Part shown: piece after piece, positions 52,742-61,472 of the stretch
Layout of the letters: every line of letters starts with the position of its first letter
Numbering within the stretch: position 1 is the stretch's first letter
Source of the DNA: Pseudomonas sp. 7SR1
Lineage (GTDB): Bacteria; Pseudomonadota; Gammaproteobacteria; Pseudomonadales; Pseudomonadaceae
DNA length: 64,000 nucleotides
Direction of reading: 5' to 3'
Assembly: GCF_900156465.1 (NCBI RefSeq)
Contig: NZ_LT707064.1
Location: forward strand, 5,781,001-5,845,000
The notes under the pieces: generated by a model
The model's database searches: none
Seen by the model: the letters and a program-made list of their open reading frames with translations, nothing else
Told to the model about the DNA's origin: nothing
Translations under genes and position numbers: made by a program

Positions 52742-52754
52742 GGTGTTTCAGAGC

Positions 52755-54572
52755 CTAGTGCTGCTGCAGATGGCCATAAAGCTTGGCGTACAGACCGCCA
52801 TCGGCCATCAGTTGCTGATGGTCCCCGTCCTCGGCGATTTTCCCACCGTCGAATACCAGCACCCGGTCGGCCTGCTTGACGGCCGACAGCCGGTGAGCGA
52901 TGACCAGGGTGGTGCGATGGCTCAGGAATCGGGCCAGTGCCTGGTGCAGGTTGTATTCGGTGGCAGCGTCCAGGGCCGAGGTCGCCTCGTCGAGGATCAC
53001 CACCTTGGGTTCGGCCAGGACCATGCGCGCAATCGCCAGGCGCTGGCGTTGGCCACCGGATAGACGCACCCCGGAACGCCCGACGACGCTGTCCAGGCCG
53101 GCGGGCAATTCGCGGATCGTGCTGTGCAACTGCGCAATTTCCAGCGCCCGCCAGCAGGCTTCGTCGCTGCGCTCGCGGCCCATGGTCAGGTTGGCCCGGA
53201 CCGTGTCATTGAACAGCGCCGGGTGTTGCAGCACCACTGCGACGTGTTCACGGATGGTCTCCAGACCGATGTCCTCCTGAGTGACGCCACCAAAGCGAAT
53301 GCTGCCCGACTGCGGTGTATACAGCCCCAGCAACAGCTGCACCAGGGTGCTCTTGCCACCGCCGCTGGCCCCGACGATGGCGACTTTTTCACCAGGCGCG
53401 ATGGACAGGTTCAGTTGGTCGAGCACCAGCTCCTCGCCATAACCGAAGCTCAATCCCTGGATATCGATGCCGAGGGTGTCCTGCCCCAGGAACGGATCGA
53501 CCGTGCCCTTGTATTGCGGCTCGTCGGCACGCGCCAGCAATTCGTTGATGCGGCTCAAGGCTCCGCCCGCCGCATAATAGGCGTATTGCAGGTTCAGCAG
53601 TTGTTCCACCGGACCGATCATGAACCAGAGGTAGCTGAACACCGCCAGCATCTGGCCGATGGAAAGATCGGAAAACAGTACGGTGAGCATCGCCGCGGCG
53701 CGGAAGATATCGATGCCGAACTGGAACAGCAAACCACTGGCCCGGCTCGACGCGTCGCTTTTCCACTGGGAGTTGACCGCATAATCGCGCACTTCCCGGG
53801 CGCGCAACCCCAGCCGGCCAAGGAAAAAACCCTGCCGGTTACCGGCCCGCACCTCCTGGATCGCGTCCAGGGTTTCAGTCAGGGCCTGGGTGAAGCGCGA
53901 CGTGCTGTCGTTTTCCAGTTTCTTGAGGTGCTTGACCCGTTTGCCCAACTGCACGGTGGCGTAGATCACCAGCGGGTTGAACAACAGGATCAACAACGCC
54001 AGTTTCCAATGCATCCACACAAGAATGCCGGCCGTGCCCACCAGGGTCAGCATCGCCACCAGGAACCGGCTGAGCGTCTCGCCGACGAATTTGTCGAGGG
54101 TATCCAGGTCGGTGACCAGGTGGGCCGCCACGGTGCCGCTGCCCAGGCTTTCGTATTCGCCCAGGGAGATGCGCTTGAGGCGGTCGATCAAGCGGATACG
54201 GATGCGATAGACGATGTCCTTGGCCAGTCTCGCGAACAACCGCGCCTGCAGTACGTTGAACAGCAGCGCGCCGCACCGCAGGGCCAGGGTCGCCAGCAAC
54301 ATCAGCCCGATATAACCGGCAGCGCTCTGCCAGCCCAACGGCAGCGCATGGTTCATTATCTTCAGCGCCGCGTCGCCATGGCCCAGCAGCACCTCGTCCA
54401 CCAGCAGCGGCAACAGCAAGGGGATCGGCACGCTGCACAACGTCGCCAGTACGGCCACGCCGTTGGCGATCCACAGGGCCTTCTTGTGCTTGAGGGCCAG
54501 GCGACGGATTTCCGCCCAGCTCAATCGATCGACGCGCTGGGGGCCCGGGGTCCCCTCCGGCAGATCAGGCAC
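52755..54572 (-). CDS. ABC exporter (fused membrane and ATPase domains)
   Basis: 605-residue MsbA-like half-transporter; it should act as a dimer in the inner membrane. Six membrane helices span about 30-310. The ATPase domain has Walker A VGASGGGKSTLVQLLLG, signature LSGGQRQRLAIAR, Walker B VVILDEATSALD and the switch His in LVIAHRLSAVK. Substrate unknown. Start is GTG at 54570-54572, overlapping the DsbA-like stop by 8 nt, so the two genes are coupled. It converges on the toxin-like gene and is not obviously its exporter. Confidence 0.9.
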   Translation of the reverse strand: MPDLPEGTPGPQRVDRLSWAEIRRLALKHKKALWIANGVAVLATLCSVPIPLLLPLLVDEVLLGHGDAALKIMNHALPLGWQSAAGYIGLMLLATLALRCGALLFNVLQARLFARLAKDIVYRIRIRLIDRLKRISLGEYESLGSGTVAAHLVTDLDTLDKFVGETLSRFLVAMLTLVGTAGILVWMHWKLALLILLFNPLVIYATVQLGKRVKHLKKLENDSTSRFTQALTETLDAIQEVRAGNRQGFFLGRLGLRAREVRDYAVNSQWKSDASSRASGLLFQFGIDIFRAAAMLTVLFSDLSIGQMLAVFSYLWFMIGPVEQLLNLQYAYYAAGGALSRINELLARADEPQYKGTVDPFLGQDTLGIDIQGLSFGYGEELVLDQLNLSIAPGEKVAIVGASGGGKSTLVQLLLGLYTPQSGSIRFGGVTQEDIGLETIREHVAVVLQHPALFNDTVRANLTMGRERSDEACWRALEIAQLHSTIRELPAGLDSVVGRSGVRLSGGQRQRLAIARMVLAEPKVVILDEATSALDAATEYNLHQALARFLSHRTTLVIAHRLSAVKQADRVLVFDGGKIAEDGDHQQLMADGGLYAKLYGHLQQH

Positions 54573-55200
54573 AGGCGGCGCGCTCCAGCCAACGCCCCAG
54601 CAATGGAGCCAACTGGCTCAAGGGCTGGTAGCCATTGGTGAGCAAGGCCAGCTGGCCGTCGCGCTCGGCCAGCAGCGTGGGGAATCCGGCGATGCCGAGG
54701 TCTTGCACCCAGGTGAAATCCGCAGCCGTGGCCGCGTGTTGATCGGCACGGTCGAACGCAGCGGCGAACTCGATGCGCGGCAACCCCGCCTGCTCGGCCA
54801 GTTCCACCAGGACGCTGGCGTGGGTGACATCGCGACCTTCGACATAAAAAGCCTGCTGGATCAGTTTCAGCAGCTTCCAGGCCAGGTCCGGCGCCAGGCT
54901 ACGGGCCGTCACCACGGCGCGGCAGGCCGGCTCGGTGTCATAGACGAAACCATCGGGCAACGCGCCTTCGAGCTTGAACGGCTGGCCGGTGGCCTGGGTG
55001 ACCGCCTGCCAGTGTTCGAGGATGTAGCGCCGGGTCGTCGGCTCCAGGGCCGAGCCGCTGCCGGTGCGCAGGCCGCCCACCACCAGGTGCAGTTCCACGC
55101 CGTGGGCCTGGGCCTGCTCTACCAGGGCCTCGGCCACCGGGGCGAACCCCCAGCACCAGGAACACATGGGATCCATGACATAGAGCAGGCGTGGCGACAT
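54565..55200 (-). CDS. DsbA-family thiol oxidoreductase
   Basis: 211-residue thioredoxin-fold protein with the active-site CSWC in YVMDPMCSWCWGFAPVAEAL and the cis-Pro loop in LGIAGFPTLLAE. It lacks a signal peptide, so it is probably cytoplasmic, like the FrnE/DsbA-related proteins. Its partner proteins are unknown. It begins 3 nt after the trhO stop and overlaps the ABC exporter, so trhO, this gene and the exporter form one leftward unit. Confidence 0.88.
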   Translation of the reverse strand: MSPRLLYVMDPMCSWCWGFAPVAEALVEQAQAHGVELHLVVGGLRTGSGSALEPTTRRYILEHWQAVTQATGQPFKLEGALPDGFVYDTEPACRAVVTARSLAPDLAWKLLKLIQQAFYVEGRDVTHASVLVELAEQAGLPRIEFAAAFDRADQHAATAADFTWVQDLGIAGFPTLLAERDGQLALLTNGYQPLSQLAPLLGRWLERAACA

Positions 55201-55203
55201 GGT

Positions 55204-56145
55204 TCAGGCCTCGGACGATGATTGCTTGTAGTTGTAGCCGATCGGATGCGGCATGTTGCGCGCCTTGGCCAGCTCGATCTGCTTTTGCCGGTCGATGGCG
55301 CTGCGGCGGGTCTTCTCGCTCAGCTTGTCCCAGCAATGCGGGCAACTGATTCCCGGCACGTAATGCTCCGAAGCGCGATCTTCCAGGCTTACCGGCGTGC
55401 GGCAGGCATGACATTGATCGTAGTCGCCTTCGCTGAGGTCGTGGCGCACGGTCACGCGGTTATCGAACACAAAGCAGTCGCCACGCCATTTGGTTTCTTC
55501 CTGGGGCACCTCTTCCAGGTACTTCAGAATGCCGCCCTTGAGGTGGAAGACTTCGTCGAAGCCCTGGCTGAGCATGTAGCTGGAGGCCTTCTCGCAGCGA
55601 ATGCCACCGGTGCAGAACATCGCGACCTTCTTGTGCCGCGCCGGATCGAAGTTGGCTTTGATGTAGTCGGGAAACTCGCGGAAGCTGGTGGTCTTGGGGT
55701 CGATGGCGCCTTCGAACGTGCCGATGGACACTTCGTAATCGTTACGGGTGTCGATCAGCAACACCTCCGGATCGCTGATCAACGCGTTCCAGTCCCGCGG
55801 CTCGACATAGGTACCGACCTGCTTGTTCGGGTCTACGCCTTCGACGCCGAGGGTGACGATTTCTTTCTTGAGCTTGACCTTGGTGCGATAGAAAGGCTGC
55901 TCGTCGCAGTACGATTCCTTGTGGTCGATATCGACCATGCGCGGATCGTTCCTGAGCCAGGCCAGCAACCCGTCGATGCCTTCACGGGTGCCGGAAACAG
56001 TACCGTTGATGCCCTCCTGGGCGATCAGCAAGGTACCTTTGATGCCGTTGTCGAGCATGGCCTTGAGCAAGGGCTCACGCAGCTCGACGTAATCTTCCAG
56101 GGTGACGAACTTGTACAGTGCCGCCACGACAATGGATGGTGTCAT
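55204..56145 (-). CDS. trhO: tRNA uridine(34) hydroxylase TrhO (YceA)
   Basis: 313-residue rhodanese-like enzyme needed for oxygen-dependent formation of 5-hydroxyuridine at tRNA position 34. The N-terminal acylphosphatase-like part contains [15 protein letters not shown]. The rhodanese domain carries [19 protein letters not shown] and the active Cys in [16 protein letters not shown] (about residue 176). A C-terminal Cys-rich tail ([16 protein letters not shown]) suggests a zinc site. ATG at 56143-56145. Confidence 0.94.
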   Translation of the reverse strand: MTPSIVVAALYKFVTLEDYVELREPLLKAMLDNGIKGTLLIAQEGINGTVSGTREGIDGLLAWLRNDPRMVDIDHKESYCDEQPFYRTKVKLKKEIVTLGVEGVDPNKQVGTYVEPRDWNALISDPEVLLIDTRNDYEVSIGTFEGAIDPKTTSFREFPDYIKANFDPARHKKVAMFCTGGIRCEKASSYMLSQGFDEVFHLKGGILKYLEEVPQEETKWRGDCFVFDNRVTVRHDLSEGDYDQCHACRTPVSLEDRASEHYVPGISCPHCWDKLSEKTRRSAIDRQKQIELAKARNMPHPIGYNYKQSSSEA

Positions 56146-56266
56146 GGGTATTTCTCCAGGTGGCTACCCTCGTAAAGGGTGAACCGGATGCGAAAAAAAA
56201 CGCGCCCTTGTCAGGCGCGTCGCGGATTCTAGCAAATACACCGTGGCTTTAGGAGCTGCACGAGGG

Positions 56267-56566
56267 TCAGTGCTTGCTGCCTCCGGCACAGGTCGGCGAA
56301 GCAGGGGCCGCGTCGATCTGCGCCCACTCCTCGGGGGTGTAGGTGTGCAACGCCAACGCATGGAACTCGCCCATCAGCTCGCCCAGCGTGCCATAGACTT
56401 TCTGGTGGCGCTTGACCCGATTGAGCCCCTCGAACTGCCGGCTGACCACCACCGCCTTGTAATGGGTCTCAAGCCCACGGCTGTGCATGTGGCTTTCATC
56501 CAGTACCTGCAGGTGCTCGGGCTGCAGGAGCCCGAGTGTCGATTCGATGCGTTGTTGCATGCTCAT
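56267..56566 (-). CDS. BolA family protein
   Basis: 99-residue protein with the BolA fold. It starts MSMQQRIESTLGLLQPEHLQ, has DESHMHSRGLETHYKAVVVS and the helix-turn region RVKRHQKVYGTLGELMGE, with the conserved His in ALALHTYTPEEW. BolA proteins pair with monothiol glutaredoxins in iron-sulphur trafficking and affect cell shape and biofilm growth. A Cys in the C-terminal CAGGSKH is unusual. It lies 12 nt downstream of the DUF2059 gene. Confidence 0.9.
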   Translation of the reverse strand: MSMQQRIESTLGLLQPEHLQVLDESHMHSRGLETHYKAVVVSRQFEGLNRVKRHQKVYGTLGELMGEFHALALHTYTPEEWAQIDAAPASPTCAGGSKH

Positions 56567-56578
56567 ACCGGGCTCCGC

Positions 56579-57097
56579 TTACGGCTTTTTCTTGGCAGGG
56601 GCGGCTTTCGGTTCAAGCTCGGCGGTCATGTCGGCCAGCAGCTTGTTGACCACCGGCACCGCGCTTTCCAGCTTGGCCTGGGTCAGTTGGGCGGACTGCT
56701 GGGTCAGCTGTGGCATCTTTTCCAGGACTTTCTTGCCCAGGGGCGACTGATAGAAAGCGACCAGGTCCTTGAGCTCCGACTCACTGAAGTTGGTGGTGTA
56801 GAGCTTGACCATGTCCGGCTTGAGCTTGTTCCAGCCAATGGCCTGGTCCAGCGCGGCATTGGCCTTGGCCTGGTAGGTCTCCAGGGTGGCTTTCTTCGAC
56901 TCGGGAGCCTTGGTCTGTTCGAAGCGTTGGGCAAACATCTGCTGCACTTGCATGTACACCGGGGTGCCCAGCTTGTCGGCATGAGCCAGGGTCAGGAACG
57001 CTTCGGCACTGGCGTTGTGGCTGGCGGTATCGGCGAAAACAGGGCCGCTGGCACACACCAGAGCAACTGCGGTACAGATGGCGCGAAGACGGGTCAT
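56579..57097 (-). CDS. DUF2059 periplasmic protein
   Basis: 172-residue exported protein. A signal peptide ends around residue 22 (GPVFA), followed by a mostly helical DUF2059 domain whose mark is NFSESELKDLVAFYQSPLGKKVLE. The C-terminus is Lys/Ala/Pro-rich. Function is not established for this family. It is upstream of and probably cotranscribed with the BolA gene. Confidence 0.85.
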   Translation of the reverse strand: MTRLRAICTAVALVCASGPVFADTASHNASAEAFLTLAHADKLGTPVYMQVQQMFAQRFEQTKAPESKKATLETYQAKANAALDQAIGWNKLKPDMVKLYTTNFSESELKDLVAFYQSPLGKKVLEKMPQLTQQSAQLTQAKLESAVPVVNKLLADMTAELEPKAAPAKKKP

Positions 57098-57180
57098 CGA
57101 GTTTCCTTTTTAACTGGCGAGGTAAAACCCCAGGGGCGACCATTCTGCGCCTATTAAACGCCGCGCCTCAACCCCGTGGC

Positions 57181-57215
57181 GAGCGGGTCCGATTGACGGA
57201 CCGAACGGGCCGCTC
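57181..57215. repeat. REP-like palindrome upstream of fumC
   Basis: GAGCGG and CCGCTC form outer arms, with an inner GGTCCG/CGGACC hairpin. It lies in the 187-nt gap between the divergent DUF2059 and fumC genes and resembles other REP-type elements in this window. Confidence 0.45.
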
Positions 57216-57284
57216 CTACATTGAGGGAACCGATGCCGCCCAGCAGGGCCCAAACCGCGTATCCGATGACAGGAGTTTTACCCG

Positions 57285-58679
57285 ATGAGCCGTATCGAAA
57301 CCGACAGCCTTGGCCAGGTTGAAGTCCCCGATGAAGCCTACTGGGGCGCCCAGACACAGCGCTCCATGATCAACTTTGCCATCGGCGACGAACGCATGCC
57401 CCTGTCGGTGTTGCATGCCCTGGCGCTGGTCAAGAAAGCCGCCGCGCGGGTCAATGACCGCAATGGCGACCTGCCCGCCGACATCGCCCGCCTGATCGAG
57501 CAGGCGGCCGACGAAGTGCTGGCCGGCCAGCATGACGACCAGTTCCCCCTGGTGGTGTGGCAGACCGGTAGCGGGACCCAGAGCAACATGAACGTGAACG
57601 AAGTGATCGCCGGGCGCGCCAACGAGCTGGCGGGCAACCCCCGAGGCGGCAAGACCCCGGTGCACCCCAACGACCATGTCAACCGGTCCCAGAGCTCCAA
57701 CGACTGCTTCCCTACCGCCATGCACATCGCCGCCGCCCAGGCCGTCCATCAGCAATTGCTGCCGGCCATCGCCGAACTGTCGGGCGGGCTCGCGGAGCTG
57801 GCGGCGCGTCACATGAAGTTGGTCAAGACCGGCCGTACCCACATGATGGATGCCACCCCCATCACCTTCGGCCAGGAACTGTCGGCCTTCATTGCCCAGC
57901 TCGACTACGCCGAGCGGGCGATCCGTGCCGCATTGCCGGCGGTCTGCGAACTGGCCCAGGGCGGTACCGCCGTGGGTACCGGGCTGAACTCGCCCCATGG
58001 CTTCGGCGAAGCGATTGCCGCTGAACTGGCGGCGTTGTCCGGCCTGCCCTTCGTCACCGCGCCGAACAAGTTCGCCGCGCTGGCGGGTCATGAGCCCCTG
58101 ACTACGCTGTCCGGTGCGTTGAAGACCCTTGCCGTGACCCTGATGAAGATTGCCAACGACCTGCGCCTGCTGGGCTCCGGGCCTCGTGCCGGCTTCGCCG
58201 AGGTGAAGCTGCCCGCCAACGAACCGGGCAGCTCCATCATGCCCGGCAAGGTCAACCCGACCCAGTGCGAAGCCTTGTCGATGCTGGCCTGCCAGGTCCT
58301 GGGCAACGACGTGACCATCGGTTTCGCCGCCAGCCAGGGCCATCTGCAGCTGAATGTGTTCAAACCGGTGATCATTCACAACCTGTTGCAATCGATCCGC
58401 CTGCTGGCCGATGGCTGCAGCAACTTCCAGCAACACTGCATCGCCGGTCTCGAACCCGACGGCGAGCAGATGGCGGCGCACCTGGAGCGCGGCTTGATGC
58501 TGGTCACTGCGCTGAATCCGCACATCGGCTACGACAAGTCCGCCGAAATCGCCAAGAAGGCCTACAGCGAAGGGCTGACCCTGCGTGAAGCGGCGCTGCA
58601 ACTGGGGTATCTGACCGACGAAGAGTTCGATATCTGGGTACGTCCGGAAAACATGCTGGAAGCGGGTAGCCAGGGCTGA
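57285..58679 (+). CDS. fumC: Fumarate hydratase class II
   Basis: 464-residue iron-independent fumarase of the TCA cycle, interconverting fumarate and malate as a tetramer. It starts [35 protein letters not shown] and [16 protein letters not shown] are substrate-site segments, and the mobile signature loop is [15 protein letters not shown] (about 318-332). ATG follows AGGAG with 8 nt spacing. It stands alone, divergent from DUF2059. Confidence 0.96.
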   Translation: MSRIETDSLGQVEVPDEAYWGAQTQRSMINFAIGDERMPLSVLHALALVKKAAARVNDRNGDLPADIARLIEQAADEVLAGQHDDQFPLVVWQTGSGTQSNMNVNEVIAGRANELAGNPRGGKTPVHPNDHVNRSQSSNDCFPTAMHIAAAQAVHQQLLPAIAELSGGLAELAARHMKLVKTGRTHMMDATPITFGQELSAFIAQLDYAERAIRAALPAVCELAQGGTAVGTGLNSPHGFGEAIAAELAALSGLPFVTAPNKFAALAGHEPLTTLSGALKTLAVTLMKIANDLRLLGSGPRAGFAEVKLPANEPGSSIMPGKVNPTQCEALSMLACQVLGNDVTIGFAASQGHLQLNVFKPVIIHNLLQSIRLLADGCSNFQQHCIAGLEPDGEQMAAHLERGLMLVTALNPHIGYDKSAEIAKKAYSEGLTLREAALQLGYLTDEEFDIWVRPENMLEAGSQG

Positions 58680-58691
58680 GTCACGGTTGAC

Positions 58692-58714
58692 GGAGAGCGA
58701 GCCTGCTCGCGATG
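58692..58714. repeat. Partial REP-like palindrome after fumC
   Basis: GAGAGCGAGCCTGCTCGCGATGG resembles the core of common Pseudomonas REP sequences (GCGAG...CTCGC). It lies between the convergent fumC and EamA transporter genes. Confidence 0.4.
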
Positions 58715-58751
58715 GGCAGGTCGACACTACATCCTGTCGCCTGCCAGGCCG

Positions 58752-59714
58752 CTACCGTCCCAGCGCCAACCGCTCGCGCCGGGCCCTGAGCCCGGCCAGC
58801 AGCGAAGGGCCCAGGGCCACCAGGGCCGAACCCAGCACCACCAGCACCGCTCCGCCATACCCCAGCAGGTTGATCTGCTCGGCATGGACATAGTCGGGCC
58901 ACCACCAGGCAGCCAGGGCCACCGCGGCGAAGGTCACCAGTGGCGTGATGGCCAGGGTCGCACTGACCCGGGAGGCCTCCCAGTGGGCCAGGGCCTCGGC
59001 GAATGCACCATAGGCAATCAGCGTATTGAGGCAGCACGCCAGCAGCAACCAGCCTTGCAGCGGGCTCAGTTGCAGCGCTTCCAACGGATGTACCCAAGGC
59101 GTGAGCAGCAACGCGCAGAACAGGTAGATCACCATCATCACCTGCAGGGAATTCCATACCGTCAGCAATTGCTTCTGGCCCAGGGCGTAGAACGTCCAGA
59201 CCGTCGAAGCCAGTAACACCAGCAAGACCCCGGCGGTGTAGTCGCTCAAGGACGTCAGCAATTCTGCGAGGCGCTGGTTGAAAAACAGCGCGAAACCCAC
59301 CAGCAACACCAGCAGGCCAATGCCCTGTCCCAGGCTGAAACGCTCCTTGAACACGAACAGGCTGGCGACCAGCAGCATGATCGGCCCCATCTGCACCACC
59401 AGTTGCGCGGTGCCCGGGCTCAGGCGGTTCAGTCCCATCAGGTACAGCACGTAGTTGCCCACCAGCCCCAGCACCGCCATCGCCACCAACCAGCCGCCAC
59501 GCGGGCCCAGCACTTTGCGGGAGGGCAAGCGCCGGGTGGCTGCCAGGTAGATGAACAGCAAGCCGCCGGATACCAGCAAGCGAAACCAGGTCACGGTGAC
59601 CGGATCCATCACTTGCAGCACCTGTTTGAGTTTGATCGGCAGGATTCCCCACAACAGGGCGGTCAGCAGGGCGAGGAACAGGCCATAGACCCAGCGACCG
59701 GACGAAATGTGCAT
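58752..59714 (-). CDS. EamA/DMT-family transporter
   Basis: 320-residue membrane protein with ten hydrophobic helices arranged as two EamA repeats (about 8-140 and 160-300). The early phrase LLTALLWGILPIKLKQVLQV and GYGGAVLVVLGSALVALGP near the end are typical of RhaT/RarD-like drug-metabolite transporters. Substrate unknown. I chose the ATG at 59714 (MHISSGRWVYG); a longer frame upstream has no binding site and lacks hydrophobic character. Confidence 0.85.
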   Translation of the reverse strand: MHISSGRWVYGLFLALLTALLWGILPIKLKQVLQVMDPVTVTWFRLLVSGGLLFIYLAATRRLPSRKVLGPRGGWLVAMAVLGLVGNYVLYLMGLNRLSPGTAQLVVQMGPIMLLVASLFVFKERFSLGQGIGLLVLLVGFALFFNQRLAELLTSLSDYTAGVLLVLLASTVWTFYALGQKQLLTVWNSLQVMMVIYLFCALLLTPWVHPLEALQLSPLQGWLLLACCLNTLIAYGAFAEALAHWEASRVSATLAITPLVTFAAVALAAWWWPDYVHAEQINLLGYGGAVLVVLGSALVALGPSLLAGLRARRERLALGR

Positions 59715-59897
59715 GCAATCCCCGAAGCTCAAGAAAAGAGCGACTATTCTAGTTGGAGATTGTCCGATCACACAGGGACAGTTGGGCTTGAACAGTTCCG
59801 GGGTAAATAATGGCACATTGCCGTCTATCGACTGGCCAAGCGCCAGTTAACGGCAACACGTAAACTTCATTCACTCTCGATGCTTTCTGGAGTTCCC

Positions 59898-60095
59898 ATG
59901 CTTGGCAAACGCGCCCAGGACGTCGCCCCGGCGATGGTCTTTCCCAGTGACCGGATTTGCCGGATCAACGGCGAATTCTATTTCAGTACCCGGGAAGGCA
60001 CCCAGGAAGGCCCCTTTGCCAGCCGTGAGGCGGCAGAGCGAGAAGTGGCGGCGTATATCGAGCGGATACAGAAAGCCGTTGCGGCCGCCAGTTGA
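59898..60095 (+). CDS. Small DUF6316 family protein
   Basis: 65-residue soluble protein, with the central phrase RICRINGEFYFSTREGTQEG and a helical end (SREAAEREVAAYIERIQKAV). This fits DUF6316, small proteins seen in Pseudomonas with no known role. GGAG lies 6 nt before the ATG at 59898; a start 18 nt upstream is less well placed. Confidence 0.78.
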   Translation: MLGKRAQDVAPAMVFPSDRICRINGEFYFSTREGTQEGPFASREAAEREVAAYIERIQKAVAAAS

Positions 60096-60124
60096 GAGGC
60101 GGCTCCAACATTTACCCCAGTAAT

Positions 60125-60154
60125 CGTGGCAAGGGCGCCAGGGCCCTCGCCACG
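60125..60154. terminator. Hairpin between the DUF6316 and thiolase genes
   Basis: CGTGGCAAGGGC (60125-60136) pairs with GCCCTCGCCACG (60143-60154) apart from one mismatch. It is placed between convergent genes, and its GTGGC-rich arms look like a REP element serving as a shared 3'-end structure. Confidence 0.6.
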
Positions 60155-60182
60155 CTGGTTTTCGGTCTTTTGCGATTCGCCG

Positions 60183-61367
60183 CTACCTGACCGCCTCGAA
60201 TAGCCCTGTCGCCCCCATCCCGCCACCTACGCACATGGTCACGATGCCGTAGCGCAGGTTGCGCCGTTGCAGTTCACGCACCAGGTGCCCCACCTGGCGC
60301 GAGCCGGTCATGCCGAACGGATGGCCGATGGCGATCGAACCGCCATTGACGTTGTATTTCTCGTTATCGATTTCCAACCGGTTCCGGCTGTACAGGCATT
60401 GGGAGGCGAACGCCTCGTTGAGCTCCCATAGATCGATGTCAGCGACGCGCAGGCCCTTGGCCTTGAGCAGCTTGGGCACGGAGAATACCGGGCCGATGCC
60501 CATTTCGTCCGGTTCGCAACCGGCCACGGTAAAACCGCGGAAAAACGCCTTGGGCTTGAGTCCCAGCGCGAGGGCTTTTTCCAGGCTCATCACCAGGGTC
60601 ATCGAGGCGCCATCGGACAGTTGCGACGAATTGCCCGCCGTCACCGATCCGTCTTCGGCGAACACCGGCTTGAGGGCCGCCAGGCTTTCATAGGTCGTAT
60701 CCGGACGATTGCAGTCGTCGCGATCCACCACACCGTCGAGGATCTGCACCGCTCCACTGTTCCTGTCCTCGACCCGATACTTGACCGTCATCGGGACGAT
60801 TTCGTCATCGAACAGCCCGGCCGCCTGGGCCGTGGCGGTGCGTTGCTGGCTCTGCAAGGCGTAGCGGTCCTGCTCCTCGCGGCTGACCTGGTAACGGCGC
60901 GCCACCACTTCGGCCGTCTGGCCCATGGGGAAATAGATCCCGGGCACCTGCTCCTTGAGCAGCGGGTTGATCAGGTTGTCGGTATTGACGCTTTTCATCG
61001 TCAGGCTGATGGACTCCACCCCACCGGCCACGATGATGTCGCTGCAACCGGAGGCGATCTGGTTGGCGGCGATGGCGATGGCTTGCAGGCCCGAGGAACA
61101 GAAGCGGTTGAGGGTCATGCCGGCGGTGCCGGTACCCAGCCGTGAAAGCACCGCCACGTTACGACCGATGTTGTAGCCCTGCGCCCCTTCGTTGGAGCCG
61201 GCGCCCACAATGCAATCCTCGACTCCGGCCGGGTCGATGTCGTTGCGCGTCAACAGCGCATTGACACAGTGCGCCGCCATGTCGTCAGGGCGGGTCTGGT
61301 TGAACTTGCCGCGAAAGGACTTGGCCAGGCCGGTCCGCACGCTGTCGACGATCACCACTTCACGCAT
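60183..61367 (-). CDS. Acetyl-CoA C-acyltransferase (thiolase)
   Basis: 394-residue thiolase. The acyl-accepting Cys is in LNRFCSSGLQAIA (about residue 90); NVNGGSIAIGHPFGMTGSR holds the catalytic His and TMCVGGGMGATGLFEAV the second Cys. It cleaves or forms beta-ketoacyl-CoA in fatty-acid degradation or related pathways; chain length is not apparent. It is not next to a FadB-type partner, so it is a stand-alone copy. Confidence 0.93.
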   Translation of the reverse strand: MREVVIVDSVRTGLAKSFRGKFNQTRPDDMAAHCVNALLTRNDIDPAGVEDCIVGAGSNEGAQGYNIGRNVAVLSRLGTGTAGMTLNRFCSSGLQAIAIAANQIASGCSDIIVAGGVESISLTMKSVNTDNLINPLLKEQVPGIYFPMGQTAEVVARRYQVSREEQDRYALQSQQRTATAQAAGLFDDEIVPMTVKYRVEDRNSGAVQILDGVVDRDDCNRPDTTYESLAALKPVFAEDGSVTAGNSSQLSDGASMTLVMSLEKALALGLKPKAFFRGFTVAGCEPDEMGIGPVFSVPKLLKAKGLRVADIDLWELNEAFASQCLYSRNRLEIDNEKYNVNGGSIAIGHPFGMTGSRQVGHLVRELQRRNLRYGIVTMCVGGGMGATGLFEAVR

Positions 61368-61472
61368 GGCTCTACCTCATTGTCGTTGTCGGTTTAGGTG
61401 ACAACGAGCATAGAGCCAGCGCATCAGCGGCCGCGACGATCATTCATCCCGCGTATGCATATCCATCGCCCG

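Noticed and set aside
52755..54572. ABC exporter as a dedicated secretion system for the toxin-like protein
   Set aside because: It is convergent, belongs to a leftward trhO-dsbA-like-exporter unit, and no membrane-fusion or outer-membrane partner is present.
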